From NCBI GenBank assembly GCA_021827465.1, contig JAKAVX010000229.1:1-5332 (forward strand): a stretch of 5,332 bases of DNA, given 5' to 3'. Both the position numbers and the translations under genes were made by a program. The stretch's first letter is position 1. Every line of letters starts with the position of its first letter. Below the pieces are notes generated by a model, which saw nothing but the letters and a program-made list of their open reading frames with translations, ran no database searches and was not told where the DNA came from. Source of the DNA: Deltaproteobacteria bacterium. Its GTDB lineage: Bacteria; Desulfobacterota_B; Binatia; Binatales; Binataceae. This document shows positions 1-5,332 of the stretch, piece after piece.

Positions 1-1811
1 CTGCCATTGCAGCATAGGTTGCCGTAGTACACCGAGACCTGCTTGATCAGCGACTTTACTTCATCCCTGTTGCGAATGCGCGAACTGGGAGAGACCACGG
101 TTGTTTGCACCAGTTGGTTGCCGAAGCGCATGTCCAGCTCGAGTCGATGCTTGACATCCTCACGCCGCATCCCCTGGCGCAGCAGATCCTGCAAGCCGGC
201 GTTTTCCAGTTCCTCAACTATGGCATTGAAGCGTTGGTAGTCCGACAGCAGATGACGCGCTGTGCTGTCGTAGATGTAGAGGAACAGCGAGCGCTCGTGG
301 ATGTGGAGCTGATGCATGTTGCCGGCGCCGACCGCGGAAAATACCGAGCAGAACTGCGGCACCAGAATCCTGTCGATACCGAGGATATTGGCAATGCCGC
401 AGCCGTGCAGCGGCCCGTTGCCGCCGTAAGCCAGCATCGTGAACGTGCGAGGATCGTAACCGCGGGTACGCAACTCCTGAAAGATGCCGTTGGCCATGTT
501 GGCGTCGACGCGGCGTTTGACAAGCCGCGCTGCTTCAACCACCGAGCAATCGAGCTCGTCGCAGATGCTTTCTTCCATCGCCATCCTGGCGCGCGCCGGA
601 TTGAGCTTGATGTTGCCGCCGGCGTAACGCTCGGACGAGAGATAGCCGAGAAGCAGGTCGGCGTCGGTCACGGTCGGATTCAATCCACCGCGGTCATAGG
701 AGGCTGGTCCCGGGTCGGAACCGGCGCTGGAGGGGCCAACCTGTACCGTGTGGTGCATGCGGTCATAGCGACAGATGGAGCCGCCGCCGGCGCCCAACGT
801 GACCAGGTGGATCATCGGCACGGTAACGAGCCAACGCTCGATCACCGGGTTGAAGTCATAGTGTTTGACGCCGCCTTCCACCACCAGGCCGATGTCGAAG
901 CTGGTACCGCCCATGTCGGTGCATATGACGTTGCCGAGGTTGGCCTGCTTTGCCAAATGCTCGGAGGCGCTTACGCCCGCGACCGGTCCCGAGTGGATGG
1001 TTTGCAACGAGTCGGTGGAGTTGAGCTGGGCCATGCCGCCGGAGTTGTGAATGACCAGCATCGGGCGCTGGTAGTTGGACTCGCGCAGATTGAGTTCCAG
1101 CGAGCTCAAGCCATGGTGCATGACGTCGTGCAGGAAGGCGTCGATTATCGATGAAGACCATCGCACATACTCGCCTTTGCGGCCGGCGACCTTGTGCGAC
1201 AATATCACCGGCATCGCACCGAGCATGTTTTCGGAGTATTCCTCGAGCAAAATCTCCTCGACGCTGCGCTCGTGCGATGGATTGGTGACCGAGTTCACCA
1301 GGCCGACGACGAACGCCTGAGCGCCGCGATCGACCAGGTTACGAATCTTCTGCCGCAGGTCATCCTCGTCCAGCGGCATCACCACCTCGCCGATAGCGTC
1401 GATCCGCTCGCGCACCGTTTCGATCATCGGCATCGGTATGAGCGCGTCGGGCCGATCCGCCGCCGGCAGGTTCGACTGTTCCATGCCATCCAGTCCCTCG
1501 CCGTAGCCACGGCCGCGGGACAGCGGCACCGAGCTTTCGTATCCGGCTGTGACGAGCAACGCCACCTTGGGGCCTTTGCGCTCGATCAACGCGTTGGTGC
1601 CGAGCGTTGTCGCGTAGCGCACCGAATCGACCTGAGACAACACTTCCTGAACGTCCAGTTCCAGAGTCTCACAGGCGCTTTCCAGCGCCTCGCGGAAACC
1701 GACTGACAGGTTGTGATGTGTGGTCAGGGCCTTCGATTGAATGTAACGGTCATCCCAGACGAAGAAGCAGTCGGTGAACGTGCCTCCTATATCCACTGCA
1801 ATCCGCTTCAT
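1..1811 (-). CDS. HyuA-family ATPase subunit, acetophenone carboxylase Apc3-like (C-terminus cut by window edge)
   Basis: I translated this by hand; it gives 603 uninterrupted residues and leaves the window without a stop. Seen: an N-terminal phosphate-binding motif DIGGTFTD (7-14), GTNALIERKGPK (71-82), SGPVAG (274-279), a second ATPase motif DMGGTSFDIG (299-308), GAGGGS (341-346), DPGPASYDRGG (366-376) and AYGGNGPLHG (461-470). These are hallmarks of the hydantoinase A / 5-oxoprolinase / acetone carboxylase beta superfamily, with an N-terminal HyuA domain (about 4-190), a central hydantoinase A domain (about 205-495) and the start of a C-terminal domain. Family members run about 690-740 residues, so roughly 90-130 are missing. 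Known: in such carboxylases these cytoplasmic subunits use ATP to activate substrate and/or bicarbonate. Third gene of the operon, starting 3 bases after the zinc-protein stop. The upstream Shine-Dalgarno is poor (only a GGGG run), which fits translational coupling. The family call is firm. The Apc3 role is inferred from gene order; a hydantoinase or acetone carboxylase beta subunit is the alternative. Confidence 0.92.
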   Translation of the reverse strand, partial: MKRIAVDIGGTFTDCFFVWDDRYIQSKALTTHHNLSVGFREALESACETLELDVQEVLSQVDSVRYATTLGTNALIERKGPKVALLVTAGYESSVPLSRGRGYGEGLDGMEQSNLPAADRPDALIPMPMIETVRERIDAIGEVVMPLDEDDLRQKIRNLVDRGAQAFVVGLVNSVTNPSHERSVEEILLEEYSENMLGAMPVILSHKVAGRKGEYVRWSSSIIDAFLHDVMHHGLSSLELNLRESNYQRPMLVIHNSGGMAQLNSTDSLQTIHSGPVAGVSASEHLAKQANLGNVICTDMGGTSFDIGLVVEGGVKHYDFNPVIERWLVTVPMIHLVTLGAGGGSICRYDRMHHTVQVGPSSAGSDPGPASYDRGGLNPTVTDADLLLGYLSSERYAGGNIKLNPARARMAMEESICDELDCSVVEAARLVKRRVDANMANGIFQELRTRGYDPRTFTMLAYGGNGPLHGCGIANILGIDRILVPQFCSVFSAVGAGNMHQLHIHERSLFLYIYDSTARHLLSDYQRFNAIVEELENAGLQDLLRQGMRREDVKHRLELDMRFGNQLVQTTVVSPSSRIRNRDEVKSLIKQVSVYYGNLCCNG

Positions 1812-1814
1812 GAC

Positions 1815-2246
1815 TTAACCCCGTGAATGGGAATGCACCTTCTGCTTGCGCGAACGCTGCGTTTGGTTGGCGAGGTCCGGACCGGCAAGCTCGGCTTCGG
1901 TAAGAGGCTTGCGCCCACTCCACTGCTTCTTCAGCGCGTCCAAGTCGAACTCTATGTCGTTGAGCGGCGGATGGCCGGGCGGGAGGTACTCAACTTCCAC
2001 CATCGTTGCGCATTCCGGGCAGTAATACTCCACGATCTGCACGCATTCTTGAGCAGGCGCGAAGGTGAACTCGTACCACTCGGGATTGAGGATTGGCGCG
2101 TGGATTTCGCGTGGGTCACGCGCGCACACCAGCAAGCCTTCCTTGTACGGGGCGCGGGCCGGGCCAATTTCGTGGTGGCACACGCGACACATCCATAGCT
2201 CGCGCTCCAGATCGATCTCCAAATACTCCGTTATAGGAACATTCAT
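1815..2246 (-). CDS. Small zinc-ribbon subunit, acetone carboxylase gamma / acetophenone carboxylase beta (Apc2)-like
   Basis: A 143-residue protein of about 16 kDa, close to the roughly 15 kDa small subunit of acetophenone carboxylase. Seen: two CxxC pairs, C20-C23 (CRVCHHEIG) and C76-C79 (CPEC), which would form one four-cysteine zinc site. Two more cysteines lie at 41 and 68. The segment YKEGLLVCARDPREIH (34-49) is characteristic of the acetone carboxylase gamma family as I know it. The C-terminal 20 residues are basic and look disordered (QRSRKQK). There is no signal peptide or membrane segment, so it is cytoplasmic. Known: in acetone and acetophenone carboxylases the small subunit is a structural or metal-binding part of the complex and has no ATPase fold. 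The gene lies between two HyuA genes with 3-base gaps on each side. Its start is supported by a GAAGG ribosome binding site 8 bases upstream, inside the end of the preceding gene. Family assignment is strong; its exact role is inferred. Confidence 0.9.
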   Translation of the reverse strand: MNVPITEYLEIDLERELWMCRVCHHEIGPARAPYKEGLLVCARDPREIHAPILNPEWYEFTFAPAQECVQIVEYYCPECATMVEVEYLPPGHPPLNDIEFDLDALKKQWSGRKPLTEAELAGPDLANQTQRSRKQKVHSHSRG

Positions 2247-2249
2247 GGT

Positions 2250-4199
2250 TCAAGCCTTCGATGATTGTTTATTCAGAACCAGATCGCGGTTATCGTTGAT
2301 CAGGAAACGCCCACTCTCCGGCACGAAGCAGGTGAAATACTCATCTTCCACTACCGCAGGCCCATTGCCCCACTGACCGGGGCCTATCTCTTCGTAACGA
2401 AAGAGCGGCACCCTCTGTGCCAACAGGTTGCCCGCGGCAGGCAGGCGTACAACCCGGACGCGCGTGGTTGTGGCCTCGGCTGCCGGCTTATTATCGGCCG
2501 AGCCAAGGTTGAAGTGCTCGATCGTCTTGGTGGCGCTCAGCTGCAGTCGCAGGTCATCGGCCTGTCGCAGCGAATCCGGCAACTTGGACTCGCCGTCGAG
2601 ACTCTGGGAGCCCTGCTCGCCGTTGAGAGCGTAGCTTAAGGACCTTTCCACCGCGCATTCGGCGAGATCGAAGCCCTCTGCGAACATGTCGCGGCGCGCC
2701 CTCTGAATCAGCTGCTCGGTCACAGCAGCGATTTGATCCGCGCTGGCGTCGGTGAGCGCGGCTTCGTACCTGTGGGCGATATCGCTGAACCCGATGCCGA
2801 AGGCGCTGAAAACCGCTGCCATGTGCGGCACGATGATTTCATGGATGCCGAGTTTGTCGGCCACTCGGCAGGCCGAAATTGGGCCGCCTCCTCCGAAGGC
2901 AAGCAGCGAGGTGGATTCGGGTGTGCGCACCAGGTTCGCCATCGCCTTTGCGATCTTTTCCACGTAGGCGTTGTCCATCTCAACCAGCGCATCGTCCAGC
3001 GAGGCGCCCAGTGGCTTGCCGACGTTTTCCTTGACTGCTGCCTTGGCGCGCTCGGCGTCAAGCCGGAGCTTCCCGCCAAAATATGACTCGGCGTCGAGAA
3101 TCCCCAGCAGCAGATAGGCATCGGTCATGGTGGCTTCTTTTCCACCGTAGCCGAAGCAGGCCGGGCCGGGTGCGCCGCCAACACTCTCCGGGCCTATCTG
3201 AATGGAGCCCTTGGCGACGCGGAAAATGGAGCTGCCGCCGATGCCCAGGCTTTCCACTTCGCACAGCGGCACCGACACTTCGATTCCTTCCAGATTGCCC
3301 CATCGCCGCTCGCGTACCGCACCCGCCTCGACCATACCGATGTCCGTCGTGGTGCCTCCGATGTCCATGGTCAGCAGAGTTTCCCGACGGTAGTGTCCCG
3401 CCAGCGCCCTGGCGCCCTCCATGCCGCCACGCGGGCCCGACCCCCAGGTCTTGAGGGCAGTGGTCTTTGCTACGCGCGATGAGGAGCCGTCGTTGCAGAA
3501 AATCAACAGCGGATTTAGTGCGCGATGCTCGCGCATTACGCCTTCGGCGCTGTAGAGAAAGCGTTCCATGTCCGGGTGGAGAAAGGCGTTGAGCAGGCTG
3601 CTCCACGTTCGTCGGCGGTTGTCTCGGTCGTCCGACAATTGGTGGGAGAAGAGGATCGGTACGGCGCCAAGCAGGTGGCGGGGATAATGCAGCAGAGTAA
3701 AACGCTTGACGCGCGTCTCGTCCGCAACCAGCCTGGGGCCGCCGAGGCTCACCACCAAACGGCTGGCGCCGCACGAGATCAACTCATTGACCACGGCGAT
3801 GACGGCGGAGTCCAGCGCTTCCTCGTCCAGCGCCAGGTTCAACTCGGCCACGCGGTCGCCGACTAAAATTTCGAGTAGCTGGCGCTCGCTCTCATTGCTC
3901 GCCAGCATCGTCGGATCCTGGCCCTTGGGGAGGATCAGACCCAGTCGCGGGCCCTTGCGCTCCACCACAGCGTTTGTGCCCTGGGTCGTCGAATAGCGGA
4001 CGTAATCGACTTCCTCCAGGAGGGTATCGAGTCGCGGTTCGCCATATATACGCTTTGACACTTCGCGCAGCACTTCCACGAAGCACTGCGTGAGATCGTG
4101 TGGCGTGGTCAAAGTCTTGGCACGAAATACGTTCTCCCCGTAAATCACGCACGCATCAGTCAGCGTGCCACCATTGTCGATGTTTATTTGAATCCCCAT
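2250..4199 (-). CDS. HyuA-family ATPase subunit, acetophenone carboxylase Apc1-like
   Basis: A complete 649-residue protein (about 70 kDa), the size reported for the Apc1/alpha subunit. Seen: INIDNGGTLTD (5-15) at the first phosphate motif, with Asn where most relatives have a hydrophobic residue; QGTNAVVERKGPRLGLIL (73-90); GSGPRGG (253-259); the second ATPase motif MDIGGTTTDIG (278-288); GIGGSS (319-324); GAPGPACFGYGG (342-353); AFGGGGP (434-440). The order matches a HyuA N-terminal domain (about 3-190) followed by a hydantoinase A domain (about 200-480), then a short C-terminal region. Known: Apc converts acetophenone, bicarbonate and ATP to benzoylacetate, and acetone carboxylase makes acetoacetate. 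The substrate here cannot be deduced. It is the first gene of the operon; the ATG follows AGGTGAG (4200-4206) and directly precedes the conserved N-terminal motif, so the start is well supported. It is clearly diverged from the second HyuA paralogue and is not a recent tandem copy. Confidence 0.93.
   Translation of the reverse strand: MGIQINIDNGGTLTDACVIYGENVFRAKTLTTPHDLTQCFVEVLREVSKRIYGEPRLDTLLEEVDYVRYSTTQGTNAVVERKGPRLGLILPKGQDPTMLASNESERQLLEILVGDRVAELNLALDEEALDSAVIAVVNELISCGASRLVVSLGGPRLVADETRVKRFTLLHYPRHLLGAVPILFSHQLSDDRDNRRRTWSSLLNAFLHPDMERFLYSAEGVMREHRALNPLLIFCNDGSSSRVAKTTALKTWGSGPRGGMEGARALAGHYRRETLLTMDIGGTTTDIGMVEAGAVRERRWGNLEGIEVSVPLCEVESLGIGGSSIFRVAKGSIQIGPESVGGAPGPACFGYGGKEATMTDAYLLLGILDAESYFGGKLRLDAERAKAAVKENVGKPLGASLDDALVEMDNAYVEKIAKAMANLVRTPESTSLLAFGGGGPISACRVADKLGIHEIIVPHMAAVFSAFGIGFSDIAHRYEAALTDASADQIAAVTEQLIQRARRDMFAEGFDLAECAVERSLSYALNGEQGSQSLDGESKLPDSLRQADDLRLQLSATKTIEHFNLGSADNKPAAEATTTRVRVVRLPAAGNLLAQRVPLFRYEEIGPGQWGNGPAVVEDEYFTCFVPESGRFLINDNRDLVLNKQSSKA
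2255..2259 (-). promoter_or_regulatory. Ribosome binding site of the zinc-ribbon subunit gene
   Basis: On the minus strand GAAGG lies inside the last codons of the upstream HyuA gene, 8 bases before the ATG at 2246. The upstream stop (TGA, 2252-2250) falls between this site and the start, a layout that favours re-initiation and balanced subunit synthesis. Confidence 0.6.
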
Positions 4200-4206
4200 C
4201 TCACCT
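4200..4206 (-). promoter_or_regulatory. Ribosome binding site of the Apc1-like gene
   Basis: On the minus strand the bases immediately before the ATG at 4199 read AGGTGAG, a strong match to the Shine-Dalgarno consensus, though the spacing to the ATG is shorter than usual. It supports the chosen start and marks the 5' end of the operon's coding part. Confidence 0.6.
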
Positions 4207-4761
4207 GCTTTCTCGTCCCTTTGCTGGAAATTCAGCGATCGAGAGCGTAACGCCGTGTCAGGCTGGCCGGGTCGCTTCTCTGCGGCCGTGTCTATAGCCT
4301 GTCGACCGGCGCGTGACCCGTTCTGGATCTGCCCGGAGCCTCGCTCATGCGCGCCAAGGACGCGATGCTCGTGCTGATACTAGAGTGCTAGGATTTCTGC
4401 AACCGCGCATGGTTCGTCGGCACGACTTATACAACCTTAAATGACTCTTTCTTCCAGGGCATCGCGGGCGGGTGCACGGACTTGAATGACAAGCGGCGGT
4501 TGACAAGGAATCTGCGAATCAAACGCAGTTATTTTACGGCGTCTCCTCACCCCGCTTTTGGCGCGCGAATCATGATCTCTTCGGCTTCACCGCATCGCAA
4601 CTCGGGAGGGTGCGGCCGACGCCTCTCCTGCCGCAAGGCGGACTTGCGCCGGACAGACGACGATTATCCAACATTTGACGCTCAAGCCGCTGCTAAGCTG
4701 CGAAGGTCCAGGTCCGTAGGTCGCGGGTGCCAAACTGCTGGCCCCATGGTACAGGTTGAAT
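4207..4761. other. Divergent intergenic region with no convincing gene
   Basis: This stretch separates the minus-strand carboxylase operon from the plus-strand SprT-HIT pair and should contain both promoters. I found no good sigma-70 pair on either strand. Partial matches include TTGACA at 4500-4505 (plus) without a properly spaced -10, a TATAAG (minus, 4426-4431) without a -35, and TTGCAG-17-TATCAG on the minus strand near 4378-4406. There is no sigma-54 type GG-N10-GC element at the one TTGCA on the minus strand. No tRNA, insertion sequence end, CRISPR repeat or regulator gene is visible. Two CTAG tetramers (4380-4383 and 4388-4391) lie close together. The plus-strand reading frame across 4347-4769 is discussed under findings. 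Confidence 0.6.
4512..4535 (+). terminator. Weak stem-loop with T-rich tail
   Basis: CTGCG (4512-4516) pairs perfectly with CGCAG (4524-4528) across a 7-base loop, followed by TTATTTT (4529-4535). The form is that of an intrinsic terminator on the plus strand. The stem is only 5 base pairs and no plus-strand gene is evident upstream, so it may be an operator-like inverted repeat or chance. Confidence 0.2.
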
Positions 4762-5259
4762 GTGCTTAACGAACGGACTCTCCTGAACACGAAGGTGCGG
4801 CGCTTGGCGAAGCTTTGGAGAGCGCCTGGCTTGCCGAACCTTCTTTCCGTCAGCTTCAGTGAGAGGATGCACCGTTCCTTGGGGCGCTGTGTGCCACGAA
4901 CCGGGGCCGTGCGTCTGAATGCGCGGCTACTGGGCGACAACCCGGAGCTGCTTGAGGAAGTACTTTGCCACGAACTCGCCCATATCGCTGCTTTCCAGCT
5001 GCATGGGTCGAAAGTGCGCCCCCACGGCTCGGAGTGGGGCTCACTCATGCGCGCGGCAGGCTTCGAGCCTCGCGTGCGCACCCATTTGAACCGCGATGTC
5101 GGGGAGGCGGCCCAAGCCTTTTATGAGCACCGTTGTCCCGTATGCCACACGAAACGCCTAGCGCGTCGGCCAGTGAAAGCCTGGCGTTGCGCAGAATGTT
5201 TCGCTGCCGGACTGGAGGGGAAGCTGATAATTGAGAGACGCATCCGCCGCCGGACATGA
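4762..5259 (+). CDS. SprT-like zinc metallopeptidase
   Basis: A 165-residue protein from the GTG start, the same length as E. coli SprT. Seen: the catalytic HELAH (70-74; zinc ligands H70 and H74, catalytic E71), a likely third ligand H88 in PHGSEW (87-92), and a C-terminal zinc ribbon with C125-C128 (CPVC) and C143-C146 (CAEC). The spacing HELAH, about 13 residues, PHGxEW, then a four-Cys ribbon is the SprT arrangement. The protein is basic at both ends, with no signal peptide or membrane segment. Known: the SprT/Wss1/SPRTN family includes proteases that remove DNA-protein crosslinks in eukaryotes; the bacterial members' substrates are poorly defined. GTG is preferred because AGG (4753-4755) lies 6 bases upstream. 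A TTG at 4756, adding two residues, is also possible, and the frame is closed upstream by TAG at 4717. The stop overlaps the next gene's start, so the two are probably co-translated. Confidence 0.9.
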   Translation: MLNERTLLNTKVRRLAKLWRAPGLPNLLSVSFSERMHRSLGRCVPRTGAVRLNARLLGDNPELLEEVLCHELAHIAAFQLHGSKVRPHGSEWGSLMRAAGFEPRVRTHLNRDVGEAAQAFYEHRCPVCHTKRLARRPVKAWRCAECFAAGLEGKLIIERRIRRRT

Positions 5260-5332
5260 ACGAGACTCCGTGCCCGTTTTGCACGATAGACGCACAGCGG
5301 ATCTTCTACTTCGGTGACTTGGTCGTGGGTGT
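5256..5332 (+). CDS. HIT-family protein, N-terminus only (cut by window edge)
   Basis: Only 25 complete codons are visible. They read as a typical HIT N-terminus: CPFC at residues 6-9, then ID (11-12), RIFY (15-18) and DLVVG (21-25). The known family pattern is CPFC near the start followed by an R-I-x-x element and a strand ending in D/E-L-V-V-A/G. The catalytic HxHxHxx motif would lie about 70-90 residues further on, outside the window. HIT proteins are small nucleotide hydrolases or transferases acting on AMP- or GMP-linked substrates; this one's substrate cannot be inferred. The ATG overlaps the SprT-like stop (ATGA, 5256-5259) and has no good Shine-Dalgarno of its own, which points to translational coupling. 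The call rests on a short but distinctive segment. Confidence 0.75.
   Translation, partial: MNETPCPFCTIDAQRIFYFGDLVVG

Noticed and set aside
105..1154. 349-codon open frame on the plus strand
   Set aside because: It lies fully antisense to the second HyuA gene, whose conserved motifs are clear. Its translation is rich in His, Val, Ala and Arg without family motifs, as expected for an antisense shadow in GC-rich DNA.
1194..1706. 170-codon open frame on the plus strand
   Set aside because: Antisense to the N-terminal domain of the second HyuA gene; no recognisable domain.
3058..3774. 238-codon minus-strand open frame
   Set aside because: Out-of-frame overlap with the first HyuA gene, composition dominated by Arg, Pro and Gly, no motifs.
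4396..4412. Possible sigma-54 promoter on the minus strand (TTGCA)
   Set aside because: The position where the upstream GG of GG-N10-GC should stand holds CC on the minus strand, so the element is not satisfied.
4500..4535. Sigma-70 promoter with TTGACA at 4500-4505
   Set aside because: The only A/T-rich -10 candidate, TATTTT at 4530-4535, leaves a 24-base spacer, far from the usual 16-18.
4632..4648. Inverted repeat CGCAAG / CTTGCG with 5-base loop
   Set aside because: A 6-base-pair stem in GC-rich DNA with no T tract or other context; common by chance.
4587..5081. 164-codon minus-strand open frame
   Set aside because: Antisense to the SprT-like gene, which has full catalytic and zinc-ribbon motifs; the opposite frame is rich in Ser and Arg and lacks motifs.

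Overview
The window is GC-rich, and the gene families suggest a bacterium, probably a proteobacterium. That is inferred from gene content; nothing in the sequence fixes the species. About 79 percent of it (1-4199) is one tightly packed minus-strand operon. In transcription order it encodes a 649-residue hydantoinase/oxoprolinase (HyuA)-family ATPase, a 143-residue zinc-ribbon protein of the acetone carboxylase gamma / acetophenone carboxylase beta type, and a second HyuA-family ATPase that runs off the left edge after 603 residues. Both junctions have only 3 bases between stop and start, so the proteins are probably made together. The order HyuA, small zinc protein, HyuA matches the first three genes of acetophenone carboxylase (apc1-apc2-apc3) and differs from the acetone carboxylase order as I know it (AcxA, AcxB, AcxC). 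The best reading is therefore an ATP-dependent, biotin-independent ketone carboxylase of the Apc class. The HyuB-type subunit (Apc4) is expected just beyond the left edge. The ketone substrate cannot be read from the sequence.

The 562 bases from 4200 to 4761 lie between the operon and a plus-strand gene pair. I see no convincing gene, tRNA, regulator gene or insertion sequence there. It holds the operon's ribosome binding site, a weak stem-loop with a T-rich tail, and a reading frame interrupted by one TAG that may be chance or a gene remnant.

The plus strand carries a SprT-like zinc metallopeptidase (4762-5259), complete with HExxH, a downstream PHGxEW element and a C-terminal four-cysteine zinc ribbon. 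Its stop overlaps the start of a HIT-family protein (5256 to the right edge, 25 residues visible, opening with CPFC) in an ATGA arrangement. The pair is divergent from the carboxylase operon and probably functionally unrelated to it. A SprT-type protease translationally coupled to a HIT nucleotide hydrolase/transferase is the least expected association here and the best candidate for follow-up. No CRISPR array, rRNA, tRNA, transposase or long repeat was seen.
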